DNA from: an uncultured Alphaproteobacteria bacterium
GTDB lineage: Bacteria > Pseudomonadota > Alphaproteobacteria > Rhodobacterales > Rhodobacteraceae
DNA: 40,850 bases
Assembly: GCA_902541695.1 (NCBI GenBank)
Contig: CACBRT010000008.1
Coordinates: 1 to 40,850, forward strand
Reading direction: 5' to 3'
Below are positions 18,063 to 27,872 of this stretch, piece after piece. Every line of letters begins with the position of its first letter. The first letter of the stretch is position 1. Made by a program: the position numbers and the translations under genes. The notes below the pieces were generated by a model. It saw nothing but the letters and a program-made list of their open reading frames with translations. It did no database searches and was not told where the DNA came from.

Positions 18063-19463
18063 TTGAAACTATTTTTTCATTTTTTAAAATTAAATTTGTT
18101 AATTTCCATATTTTGTTTGTGTTATCCATCGTTCTCGCAAGAAAATTTACAAATTAAACAATATGAGACTGGTGGTATATATGAAGGAGAATTTTTGAAT
18201 GGGTTGCAACATGGAAAAGGTAAATATACTTTGCCAAATGGGTATACCTATGATGGAGATTGGATAGAAGGTAAAATAGAAGGAATTGGTACTGCAAAAT
18301 ATCCTGATGGATCTATATATGAAGGATCATTTGTAGATGGGCAGCATTCAGGTAATGGGAAACTTATTTTTCCTGATGGAACTTTTTATGTAGGTAATTG
18401 GTTTGAGGGTTCTTTTAATGGAAACGGCCTTTTAAAATATTTTAATGGAGTAACTTTAGAAGGAGTGTTTGATAATGGTATGCTTAATGGTAAAGGAATC
18501 CAGAAAAATAATGACGGGTATCAGTATGATGGAGATTGGAAATTTGGTAAAAAAACTGGATTTGCAACGATTAATTATGAAGGTGGAGGAAAATATATTG
18601 GTAATGTCAAGAATGGAATTAGAGATGGTAAAGGAAAATTGACTTTATTAGATGGTACAGTATTAGAAGGTAATTTCTATAATGGTACTATTTCAGGCGT
18701 TGGTTCAATATTTTATTATAATGGTGATAGTTATGAAGGAGAATTATTAAATAACAAAATCGAAGGTAAAGGTGTGAAAAAATATGCTTCCGGAGCAATA
18801 TATGAGGGTAATTTCAAAAATGATTTATTTAATGGTTATGGTTTATATAAATCTGATGACAACTATGTTGCTGAAGGTAATTGGATTGATGGGCAAATTA
18901 ATGGGGACGGTAAAATAATTTACCCAGATTTATCTGTTTACAGTGGACAACTAAGTGATGGTATTCCTAATGGTGCCGGAACTATTAATTATAAAGATGG
19001 AAGCAATTATTCTGGGCAATGGTTGAATGGTAAAATTGATGGCTATGGAACAGCAAAATATTCTAATGGTCAAGTATATATTGGGAATTTTAAAAATGGA
19101 AAAAACCATGGTAAAGGGAAAATGATCTTTGGAGATGGGTATATCTATGAAGGTCTTTGGTCTGACGGTTTATTTGATGGTAAAGGTGTGGCACAATATT
19201 CTGATGGTTCTATTTACGATGGATCATTTAAAATGGGGAAAAGACATGGTTTTGGAAAAATAGAAATGTCTGATGGCTCTATTTTTGAAGGTAATTTTTT
19301 GAATGGTCAAATTAATGGTATTGGAGTTGCTATTTATCCAAATGGTGATCGCTATGAAGGATTATTTAAAGATGGAAAAAGAGAAGGTAAAGGCAAAATC
19401 ACCTATAAAAGTGGAATAATTTATGAAGGTCAATGGAAAGAAAATAAAAGAATATCAGATTAA
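18063..19463 (+). CDS. Exported MORN-repeat protein (18 full 23-residue repeats)
   Basis: A 466-residue protein made of a signal peptide (1-25, hydrophobic core LLISIFCLCYPSF, cleavage near SQE) followed by uninterrupted MORN repeats. Each unit is 23 residues of the form G-x-x-Y-x-G-x-W/F-x-x-G-x-x-x-G-x-G-x-x-x-Y-x-D/N; I count 18 complete units plus one partial at the C-terminus, without insertions or deletions. MORN arrays form long beta-hairpin rods that bind membranes or act as scaffolds; which applies here is unknown. The start is TTG, supported by AAGG eight bases upstream. A small loss of consensus is seen in units 5-6 and 11-12. The protein ends within a few residues of the last repeat, with no other domain. 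Confidence 0.85.
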   Translation: MKLFFHFLKLNLLISIFCLCYPSFSQENLQIKQYETGGIYEGEFLNGLQHGKGKYTLPNGYTYDGDWIEGKIEGIGTAKYPDGSIYEGSFVDGQHSGNGKLIFPDGTFYVGNWFEGSFNGNGLLKYFNGVTLEGVFDNGMLNGKGIQKNNDGYQYDGDWKFGKKTGFATINYEGGGKYIGNVKNGIRDGKGKLTLLDGTVLEGNFYNGTISGVGSIFYYNGDSYEGELLNNKIEGKGVKKYASGAIYEGNFKNDLFNGYGLYKSDDNYVAEGNWIDGQINGDGKIIYPDLSVYSGQLSDGIPNGAGTINYKDGSNYSGQWLNGKIDGYGTAKYSNGQVYIGNFKNGKNHGKGKMIFGDGYIYEGLWSDGLFDGKGVAQYSDGSIYDGSFKMGKRHGFGKIEMSDGSIFEGNFLNGQINGIGVAIYPNGDRYEGLFKDGKREGKGKITYKSGIIYEGQWKENKRISD

Positions 19464-19508
19464 TTTTTTTTTAATTAGTTAGTAAATTATATTTTTTTTA
19501 ATAAATCT

Positions 19509-19541
19509 TTGATAATATGCTTAACTAGTATATAAACTAGT
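19509..19541 (+). promoter_or_regulatory. Candidate leuA promoter with overlapping inverted repeat
   Basis: TTGATA at 19509-19514 and TATAAA at 19531-19536, 16 bases apart, resemble a sigma-70 promoter upstream of leuA. An inverted repeat, ACTAGT-ATATAA-ACTAGT (19524-19541), covers the -10 box, as an operator would. This is pattern reading in a very AT-rich gap, so chance is a real alternative. Confidence 0.35.
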
Positions 19542-19572
19542 AAGGATAATATCTTTATGTTTGGAGAGGATT

Positions 19573-21126
19573 ATGTCCATAGATAAAAAAAATAAGGTTT
19601 TAATTTTTGATACTACTCTAAGGGATGGTGAACAAAGTCCTGGAGCGACAATGTCTTTGACTCAAAAAATTGAAATAGCAACACTTTTAGATCAAATGGG
19701 AGTTGATATCATAGAAGCAGGATTTCCAATTGCTTCTGAAGGTGATTTTGAAGCAGTATCAGAAATAGCAAAAATCATTAATTCCGCTAAGGTTTGTGGT
19801 TTGGCACGGGCTAACAAAAATGATATTGAAAGGTGTTGGAGAGCTGTTGAAAATTCCAAAAATCCTAGGATACATACTTTTATTGGTACTTCTCCTTTAC
19901 ATAGAGAGTTTCAAGTAAAATTATCTAAAGATGAAGTAGTTGATAGAGTTTTTGAAACTGTAAAATTTGCTAAGTCTTTTTGTGAAGATGTTCAATGGTC
20001 TCCAATGGATGCAACAAGAACAGAAATGGAATTTTTAATAAAGGTAGTGAAAGTTGCAATTGAAGCCGGTGCTTCAACTATAAATATTCCTGATACTGTT
20101 GGTTACACAGCACCAAAAGAAAGTGCACAAATAATAAAAAATCTTTTTATTAAAATACCTGAGTTAAAGAATATTGTAGTTTCCACGCATTGTCATAATG
20201 ATTTAGGAATGGCCACAGCTAATTCTCTAGCAGCTGTTGAGGCTGGTGCACGGCAGGTTGAGTGTACAATTAATGGACTAGGTGAAAGAGCTGGTAATAC
20301 AGCATTAGAAGAAATTGTTATGGCATTAAAAGTTAGAAAAGATATCTTACCATATGAAACTAATACAACAACTAATAAATTAATTCAGGCGAGTAGATTA
20401 GTCTCAAAAGTTTCAGGATTTCCCGTTCAATTTAACAAAGCTGTTGTAGGGAAAAATGCTTTTGCTCATGAATCTGGGATTCATCAGGATGGTATGCTTA
20501 AACATTCAGGTACATTTGAGATAATGAGACCTGAAGATATAGGTTTAAATGAGACAAATTTAGTTCTTGGAAAGCATTCTGGGAGAGCAGCCTTAAGAAA
20601 AAAAATTTATGACCTTGGATATAATCTTGGTGATAATCAATTACAAGATTTATTTTATCGATTTAAATCTTTAGCTGATAAGAAAAAAGAAATTTATGAT
20701 GATGACCTATTAGCTTTACTCTCGGATACTTCCATGGGAGAACAAAATGATTTTCTCAAGCTTATCGATTTAGAAGTTAAATGTGGTACAACATCTCCAC
20801 AAACTGCGAAAGCTACAATAGTTATGGATAATAAAGAGTATAAAGTTGAGTCAATAGGTGATGGTCCTGTAGATGCTGTATTTAATTCAATTAAAAAAGT
20901 TTTTTCTCATTCAGCAAAACTACAACATTTTCAAATTCATGCTGTGACAGAAGGCACAGACGCTCAAGCAACTGTCTCAGTTAGGTTAGAGGAATCTGGT
21001 AAGATTGTAACTGGTCAGTCTTCTGATACTGACACAGTAGTTGCAAGTGCTAAGGCTTACATAAATTCTTTAAATAAACTTGTAATAAGAAGACAAAAAA
21101 AGGCTCCTAAAGCCTTAGCTAATTAA
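19573..21126 (+). CDS. leuA: 2-isopropylmalate synthase
   Basis: First committed enzyme of leucine synthesis, 517 residues. The HMGL-like TIM barrel opens with DTTLRDGEQSPGATM (13-27, with the catalytic Arg and metal-binding Asp) and contains the metal ligands His-x-His in STHCHNDLGMATANS and the LNGLGERAGN-type loop (here INGLGERAGN). The C-terminal LeuA dimer/regulatory domain (about 385-510) is present, so leucine feedback is expected. The ATG at 19573 is chosen because GGAGAGG precedes it by 3-6 bases; an in-frame TTG 12 bases earlier lies inside that site. It is followed by mreB after 85 bases, an order seen in many alphaproteobacteria. Confidence 0.95.
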   Translation: MSIDKKNKVLIFDTTLRDGEQSPGATMSLTQKIEIATLLDQMGVDIIEAGFPIASEGDFEAVSEIAKIINSAKVCGLARANKNDIERCWRAVENSKNPRIHTFIGTSPLHREFQVKLSKDEVVDRVFETVKFAKSFCEDVQWSPMDATRTEMEFLIKVVKVAIEAGASTINIPDTVGYTAPKESAQIIKNLFIKIPELKNIVVSTHCHNDLGMATANSLAAVEAGARQVECTINGLGERAGNTALEEIVMALKVRKDILPYETNTTTNKLIQASRLVSKVSGFPVQFNKAVVGKNAFAHESGIHQDGMLKHSGTFEIMRPEDIGLNETNLVLGKHSGRAALRKKIYDLGYNLGDNQLQDLFYRFKSLADKKKEIYDDDLLALLSDTSMGEQNDFLKLIDLEVKCGTTSPQTAKATIVMDNKEYKVESIGDGPVDAVFNSIKKVFSHSAKLQHFQIHAVTEGTDAQATVSVRLEESGKIVTGQSSDTDTVVASAKAYINSLNKLVIRRQKKAPKALAN

Positions 21127-21190
21127 ACAGTAATTAAACTAAATGGTTTGAGGGAATATATTGATATTTCAAATAATGTAATAAGAATAA

Positions 21191-22252
<1,062 letters not shown>

Positions 22253-22294
22253 AAATCTTATTTCTTAATAATAATAAAAGAATTAAAAATAATC

Positions 22295-23146
22295 ATGTCT
22301 TCAAAAAGTCAAACAGACTATGGGATAATATTGAAATATATTGTTTTAGTAGCAGCCTTTTTATTTTTTATTTTCATATTTTTTTTGTGGAGAATTGATA
22401 ATCCTAGAGTAGAGAGATTTCGCCTAGCATTATTGGATCAGATAGTTCCAAAAGTAGATTTTTTTACTTCATCAGTTAAGGTAATTGGAAGGATTGTTTT
22501 GGATATTTCTTCATTTACAAAAGTTTATGAACAAAACGAAAGACTAAAAAATGAATTACAGGATATGAGAAAATGGAGAGAGGCGGCGATACAACTTGAA
22601 CAAAAAAATGCTAAACTACGTGCACTAAATAACCTAAAAGTGAATTCAAAATTAAATTGGGTTTCTGGGGAAGTAATTGCTGATAGTGGTAGTCCTTATA
22701 GTTCTTCAGTATTAATTAATGTTGGTATTGATGACGGGATAATTGATGGATCTGCTGTAGTTGATGGACTTGGATTAGTAGGTAGAATTTCAGGTGTTGA
22801 GGATCAAATATCTAGAATTATTCTCTTATCTGATACTAAATCTTATGTTCCTGTTATTATTGAACCTAATAATCAAGAAGCTATTATAAGGGGAGATAAC
22901 TCTTCTACACCTTTAGTAGATTTTATAAGAGGTTCAGATAAAATTCAGCCAGGCTTTCGTATTTACACTAGTGGTACAGGAGGAGTTTATCCTCCAGGAA
23001 TTTTGATTGGAAAAGTAGTTTTATCATCGGATAAAAAAATAAGAGTGAGATTATCTGCAAATATTAATAAACTTGATTATTTAAGAATATTAATAGACAA
23101 AAAAAGAAAAATACCTTCTGGTGTTGGGAACATAGTTATAAATTAA
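22295..23146 (+). CDS. mreC: Rod shape-determining protein MreC
   Basis: A 283-residue bitopic membrane protein: a cytoplasmic start, one transmembrane helix (about 13-33, IVLVAAFLFFIFIFFLW), a periplasmic coiled coil (about 75-110) and the two-barrel MreC core (about 120-275, with VSGEVIADSGSPYSSSVLI and VVDGLGLVGRI). MreC activates PBP2-RodA from the periplasm. Its position between mreB and mreD agrees. The protein ends soon after the second barrel, so it lacks the long disordered tail of some alphaproteobacterial homologues. Confidence 0.93.
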   Translation: MSSKSQTDYGIILKYIVLVAAFLFFIFIFFLWRIDNPRVERFRLALLDQIVPKVDFFTSSVKVIGRIVLDISSFTKVYEQNERLKNELQDMRKWREAAIQLEQKNAKLRALNNLKVNSKLNWVSGEVIADSGSPYSSSVLINVGIDDGIIDGSAVVDGLGLVGRISGVEDQISRIILLSDTKSYVPVIIEPNNQEAIIRGDNSSTPLVDFIRGSDKIQPGFRIYTSGTGGVYPPGILIGKVVLSSDKKIRVRLSANINKLDYLRILIDKKRKIPSGVGNIVIN

Positions 23147-23227
23147 TAAGATATACTGTTTATTTTTAAATTCATTTTAAATATTTTAATCAAACTAATA
23201 TAATTAAATTGTAAATTAGAATTTTTT

Positions 23228-23734
23228 ATGAAAATTATAAAATTTAAAAAAACAATAATATCGTTTCTTGGTGTATTTTTTATAATTTTACCAATTTCGC
23301 CCATAGCTAATCAACCAACAATTATAGAAAAACCAGACTTTTTGTCATGTTTAATTTTTGCTTGGTTAGTAATTGATCCAAAAAATTCATCTTTGGTTAT
23401 TATAATATTCTTATCTTTTTTAGCAGATATTTTATGGCATAGACCTTTAGGTTTATGGCCAATTCTTGTGCTAATAGGAGCAATTTTAATAAAATTTATG
23501 ATGACAAAAATTTCACTTGAAAGATTTTTTTTGAAATATATCTATTTCACTTTATTTCTATTTTGTATCGATACATGCATCTATATCACGTCCTTAATTG
23601 GAATGACAGAACAATTGGATTTTATGATATGGATTAACCGTTTTATTTTTTCTACATTGGCTTTTCCATTAGTTATTTTTTTATTAGAAAAACTATTTTT
23701 AAAAAATTTAAAAAGTTCAAATTCTAAATTGTGA
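23228..23734 (+). CDS. mreD: Rod shape-determining protein MreD
   Basis: A 168-residue integral membrane protein with about five hydrophobic segments. Little sequence conservation is expected in this family; the FLADILWHRPLGLWPIL stretch (loop and start of a helix) is its recognisable core. Placement between mreC and mrdA supports the call. The gap to mreC is 81 bases, the gap to mrdA is one base. Confidence 0.88.
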   Translation: MKIIKFKKTIISFLGVFFIILPISPIANQPTIIEKPDFLSCLIFAWLVIDPKNSSLVIIIFLSFLADILWHRPLGLWPILVLIGAILIKFMMTKISLERFFLKYIYFTLFLFCIDTCIYITSLIGMTEQLDFMIWINRFIFSTLAFPLVIFLLEKLFLKNLKSSNSKL

Positions 23735-23735
23735 T

Positions 23736-25655
23736 ATGGAAATAAATTCTTTCAAAAAAAATATTTTAGAAAAGAAATATAGTAGACGATCAATTATCAT
23801 TGGTGCAAGTCAACTTATTCTAGTAGGTTTTCTTATTAAACAAATGCGTCAAATTCAGTTAAATGAAACTGAAAAGTATAGACTTCTGGCAGAAGAAAAT
23901 AGAATCGATATTCAGATTATTCCTCCGTTAAGAGGACTTATTTTTGATAATGACGGAACATTACTAGCAAAAAATAAGGAAAATTATCGGATTAGAATAG
24001 TCAAAGATAAAGATAGTAATTTATCAAAGGTGATTGATGATTTTTCAAAAATAATAAATATCAGAGATGAGAGAAAAATTCAAATATTAAAAAAACTTCA
24101 GGAACAGAGATCAAAATCGTCAACCATAATTGCAGATAATGTTAATTGGTATGAATTTAAAAAAATAGTAGCTAATCTTCCTTCGTTGCCTGGGATTATT
24201 CCCGAAGTTGAATTACAAAGATATTATACGCAAAGTGAAATTTTAGCACATCTTTTAGGTTATGTGGGTTCTATTTCTTCAAAAGATATTAAAAGAATTT
24301 CAAATGATGATCCTATTTTACAAATAGAAGATTTTAAAATTGGGAAAGTGGGTATTGAAAAGGGGTTAGATAAATTTTTAAGAGGTCAAGTTGGTTTAAG
24401 TAAATATGAAGTTAATGCGTCTGGAAAAGTGATTAGGAAGCTTAGCGAAAAGCAGAGCATCTCAGGAAAAGATATTCACTTAACAATAGATTCAAACTTA
24501 CAAAAATTTTCAATGTTAAGAATTAAAGATTTTAGTGCTTCTGTAGTCGTCATCAATTTAATGAATGGTAGTATAAGTGCAATGGTCTCAAATCCTAGTT
24601 ATAATCCTAATAAATTTGTTGAAGGTATGTCTCAAGAAGATTGGGATGTTTTACGTAAAAGCAAAAATCAACCTTTAGCAAATAAGGCAATTTCAGGAAA
24701 TTATCCTCCTGGGTCAACATTCAAAATGATAGTTGCTATTGCTGCGTTGGAAGAGAATTTAATTAGTCCAGATGACATTTTTGAATGTAATGGTTTTTAT
24801 GAATTAGAGGGGAGAAAATTTCACTGCTGGAAATATTCTGGTCATGGAAATACAAATTTATTAAAAGGATTAGAAGAATCGTGTGATGTATACTTTTATA
24901 ATTTAGCAGAAAGAGTAGGTATTGACAGTATAGCGAAAATTGCAAAAAAATTTGGTATTGGGATTTCACCAGATTTACCTCTTTCTGGTATATCAAAAGG
25001 TTTGATGCCTTCAAAAAATTGGAAAAAAATAAATAAAAAGCAATCGTGGTTTACTGGTGACACTCTAAATTCTGGTATTGGACAAGGATTTATCTTGTCC
25101 TCGCCTATTCAAATTGCAATTATGACTTCTAGAATTGCAACAGGTTTAGAAATTAAACCAACTTTAATAAAAGCTATTGATGGGAGACCTGTAACATATG
25201 ATCAAAAAAAATCTTTAGGGATAAAAAAAAGAACATTAGATATTATTCGTAAAGCGATGTTTGGTGTTGTAAATAATAAAAAAGGAACAGCATTCAATTC
25301 CAGGGTAGTTGAAGTGAAAAATAATCTAGCTGGTAAAACAGGTACATCTCAAGTTAGACAAATCACAGAAGATGAAAGAAAAAAAGGTATAATTAAAAAT
25401 GAAGATTTACCTAGGAATCAAAGAGACCATGCATTGTTTACAGGTTATGCTCCAAATATAAATCCTAAATTTTCAATAAGTGTAGTGATAGAGCATGGTG
25501 GAGGTGGAGGAAAAGTGGCGGCACCTATTGCTAGAGATATACTTCTTTATGCTTTGAATGGAAATATGCCTTCTTTGGAAGCTTATCCTTTTGAAGAGAG
25601 AAATAATGTAGACAAAATTTTAAACAGTATTAAAAGGGAAATGATTTCTAAATAA
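23736..25655 (+). CDS. mrdA: Penicillin-binding protein 2 (elongasome transpeptidase)
   Basis: A class B PBP of 639 residues. One transmembrane helix (about 19-36) anchors it; the pedestal domain holds PPLRGLIFDNDGTLLAKN and the RYYTQSEILAHLLGYVG region. The transpeptidase domain has Ser327-x-x-Lys330 (GSTFK), Ser382-Cys-Asp384 in place of SxN (as in known PBP2 proteins) and Lys534-Thr-Gly-Thr. It cross-links lateral-wall peptidoglycan together with RodA, encoded immediately downstream. It begins one base after the mreD stop, so the two are translationally linked. Confidence 0.95.
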   Translation: MEINSFKKNILEKKYSRRSIIIGASQLILVGFLIKQMRQIQLNETEKYRLLAEENRIDIQIIPPLRGLIFDNDGTLLAKNKENYRIRIVKDKDSNLSKVIDDFSKIINIRDERKIQILKKLQEQRSKSSTIIADNVNWYEFKKIVANLPSLPGIIPEVELQRYYTQSEILAHLLGYVGSISSKDIKRISNDDPILQIEDFKIGKVGIEKGLDKFLRGQVGLSKYEVNASGKVIRKLSEKQSISGKDIHLTIDSNLQKFSMLRIKDFSASVVVINLMNGSISAMVSNPSYNPNKFVEGMSQEDWDVLRKSKNQPLANKAISGNYPPGSTFKMIVAIAALEENLISPDDIFECNGFYELEGRKFHCWKYSGHGNTNLLKGLEESCDVYFYNLAERVGIDSIAKIAKKFGIGISPDLPLSGISKGLMPSKNWKKINKKQSWFTGDTLNSGIGQGFILSSPIQIAIMTSRIATGLEIKPTLIKAIDGRPVTYDQKKSLGIKKRTLDIIRKAMFGVVNNKKGTAFNSRVVEVKNNLAGKTGTSQVRQITEDERKKGIIKNEDLPRNQRDHALFTGYAPNINPKFSISVVIEHGGGGGKVAAPIARDILLYALNGNMPSLEAYPFEERNNVDKILNSIKREMISK

Positions 25656-25701
25656 AGGAATTTAATTATAGTAGTTAATTATACACAAAATTTTAGGGAA
25701 C

Positions 25702-25719
25702 TTCCCAAGGGCTTGGGAA
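25702..25719 (+). repeat. Palindromic hairpin across the proposed rodA start
   Basis: TTCCCAAG-GG-CTTGGGAA is an 18-base palindrome; as RNA it gives a 7-pair stem with a GGGC loop that buries the TTG at 25713. A second GGGAA at 25696-25700 is also complementary to the TTCCC, so two pairings compete. It could limit initiation at TTG, or simply be coding sequence if rodA starts further upstream. Confidence 0.45.
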
Positions 25720-26819
25720 AAGTATTTTATTTACATTGGCCAGTTATATTCCTTATCTTAGTGGTAGGTTCTTTTGGTTTCCTTATGTTATATTCTGTTT
25801 CTGATGGTGATTATGATCAATGGAGTAAACCTCAATTTAAAAGATTTATGGTAGGCTTTGTCATAATGATATTAATGGGTTTTATAAGTATTGATTTTTG
25901 GCGTACATGTTCACCCTTTGTGTATGTTTTTGGAATAATATTACTTTCTTTAGTGCTTTTTTTCGGTGATTATGGTGGAGGAGCTAAAAGATGGTTAGAA
26001 TTAAGATCATTTAGATTTCAACCTTCTGAAATCATGAAAGTTGGTCTAGTTATGTTTCTTGCTATATATTATGATTGGCTAAAACCAAAAAATATATCAA
26101 AAATTTTTTGGGTATTTATACCAGTTTTGATTATTGCACTCCCTACTGCGTTAGTTATTCCTCAACCTGATTTAGGTACGGGTGTAATAATAGCTATGAC
26201 TGGGATAACTATGATGTTCGCTGCAGGAGTTCATTTTATTTATTTTTTTATAATTATCTTATTAATACCCGCTTTTTTAGCACTTATCTTTTACAGTCGG
26301 GGTACTTCGTGGCAATTAGTAACGGACTATCAATTTAATAGAATTGATACTTATATCAATCCTGACAAAGATCCGCTTGGTGGCGCATACCAAATCACGC
26401 AGTCAAAAATTGCACTGGGTTCTGGTGGACTAGAAGGTAAAGGTTTCATGCAGGGAAGTCAAAGTCAATTAGATTTTTTGCCTTATAAACACACTGATTT
26501 TATATTCACAACAATAGCAGAAGAGTTTGGTTTTTTCGGTGGGGTTGGGTTACTTTTGATTTATTCAACAATTATTATTTTTTGTTTATTTTCTGCATAT
26601 AACAATAAAAATAGTTTTGGGAGATTGTTAACTATTGGACTTTCAACAATATTTTTCTCTTATTTTTTTGTTAACATAGCAGCAGTAACAGGTATGGTCC
26701 CAGTTACTGGAGTCCCACTTCCATTGATTTCCTATGGTGGTTCAGCAATGTTAGTTGTATTAGGTACTTTTGGCCTAATTCAAAGTGCTCATGTTCACCG
26801 ATTATTGAAAAGGGACTAA
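25713..26819 (+). CDS. rodA: Peptidoglycan glycosyltransferase RodA (SEDS)
   Basis: Polytopic SEDS-family glycan polymerase of about 368 residues and ten transmembrane segments, partner of PBP2. Family stretches include WLELRSFRFQPSEIMKVGLV, IPQPDLGTGVII, LGSGGLEGKGFMQGSQSQLDFLPYKHTDFIF (the large loop with the essential Asp region) and PVTGVPLPLISYGGSAML. The start is uncertain: TTG at 25713 lies in a hairpin and has no well-spaced Shine-Dalgarno. The frame is open back to 25656 and AAAGGAA there precedes ATT/ATA codons at 25665-25670, so a rarer start codon giving an extra 15-16 residues is possible. It follows mrdA by 57 bases. Confidence 0.93.
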   Translation: MGKVFYLHWPVIFLILVVGSFGFLMLYSVSDGDYDQWSKPQFKRFMVGFVIMILMGFISIDFWRTCSPFVYVFGIILLSLVLFFGDYGGGAKRWLELRSFRFQPSEIMKVGLVMFLAIYYDWLKPKNISKIFWVFIPVLIIALPTALVIPQPDLGTGVIIAMTGITMMFAAGVHFIYFFIIILLIPAFLALIFYSRGTSWQLVTDYQFNRIDTYINPDKDPLGGAYQITQSKIALGSGGLEGKGFMQGSQSQLDFLPYKHTDFIFTTIAEEFGFFGGVGLLLIYSTIIIFCLFSAYNNKNSFGRLLTIGLSTIFFSYFFVNIAAVTGMVPVTGVPLPLISYGGSAMLVVLGTFGLIQSAHVHRLLKRD

Positions 26820-26820
26820 A

Positions 26821-27771
26821 ATGAAAATCCTTTTTATGTCTGATTTATTACCATATTACAAAAAAATTTTTTCAGAAGAACTTGAGAAAATTGGCATTAA
26901 AAATTTCGAACTTTCCGACAATTATTCTGAAACTGATACAGATGTAGAATTCATCATTTATTCTCCAATTATGTTAGGCGGAAAACTATTAAAAAGAGAT
27001 TTTTCAAAATTCAAAAAATTAAAAGCAGTTTTGAGTCTTTATGCAGGTATTGAAGATGTTATTCATAATAAAACTCTAAATTGCCCACTTATCAAAATGA
27101 TTGATAAAGATGGTTTAACAAATAGTATGGTTGAATGGTGTTTAGCTCATACCTTAAGATTACATTTGGGTATTGATAGACATATTTATGGCCAAGATGG
27201 AATTTGGAGACATAAGATTAAACATCCTATTGCTAAAGATAGAACCATTGGAATATTGGGATTAGGAGAGCTTGGTAAGTCTGTAGCGTTATTACTTAGT
27301 CAATTAGGTTTTAATATATATGGTTGGAGTAGAACAAAAAAAAAGATCAAAGGTGTTAATAGTTTAGTTGGTTGTGCTGGCCTTAGGCAGACATTAAGAA
27401 AATCAGAAATTTTGATTTTGTTATTACCTTTAACTGATAATACTAAATTTATATTAAATGAAAAAAATCTTTCATTATTACCAAAGAAATCTCAACTGAT
27501 TAATGCTGGTAGGGGTGAATTAATTGATGATAGGGCTTTAATCAGAAAATTAAGGTCTGGACATATACAAAATGCAACTTTGGATGTTTTTCAAAAAGAG
27601 CCTCTACCCAAAGAACATCCCTATTGGAGTTTACCAAATGTTACTGTTACACCTCATATAGCTGCAGACACACCAATTTTAAGCTCCTCAAAAGTTCTTG
27701 CACAAAACATTAAAGATTTAACCGAAAATAGGTTGCCTGCTGGTGTTGTAGACGTAGACAGAGGTTATTAA
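26821..27771 (+). CDS. GhrA-like glyoxylate/hydroxypyruvate reductase (D-2-hydroxyacid dehydrogenase)
   Basis: A 316-residue NAD(P)-dependent 2-hydroxyacid dehydrogenase. The nucleotide-binding motif is GILGLGELG (144-152); the catalytic Arg231 (NAGRGELIDD), Glu260 (DVFQKEPLP) and His279 (VTPHIAADT) are all present. The short, divergent substrate domain and VEWCLAHTLRLHLGID are typical of the GhrA/YcdW branch, which reduces glyoxylate and hydroxypyruvate. It begins one base after the rodA stop codon, so it is very likely carried on the elongasome transcript, although no functional link to wall synthesis is known. Confidence 0.85.
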   Translation: MKILFMSDLLPYYKKIFSEELEKIGIKNFELSDNYSETDTDVEFIIYSPIMLGGKLLKRDFSKFKKLKAVLSLYAGIEDVIHNKTLNCPLIKMIDKDGLTNSMVEWCLAHTLRLHLGIDRHIYGQDGIWRHKIKHPIAKDRTIGILGLGELGKSVALLLSQLGFNIYGWSRTKKKIKGVNSLVGCAGLRQTLRKSEILILLLPLTDNTKFILNEKNLSLLPKKSQLINAGRGELIDDRALIRKLRSGHIQNATLDVFQKEPLPKEHPYWSLPNVTVTPHIAADTPILSSSKVLAQNIKDLTENRLPAGVVDVDRGY

Positions 27772-27872
27772 ATCAATATTCAATGTATCAAGTTATTGCA
27801 CTATTTAATATTTAAAAACTTGTCTTTTTTAAAATAAAGTTTTAATAAAAAAAAAATTATAGGATTTAAATT

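Noticed and set aside
21090-21126. Hairpin AAGGCT/AGCCTT at the end of leuA as a terminator
   Set aside because: It lies within the coding sequence, has a short stem and no T-run follows.
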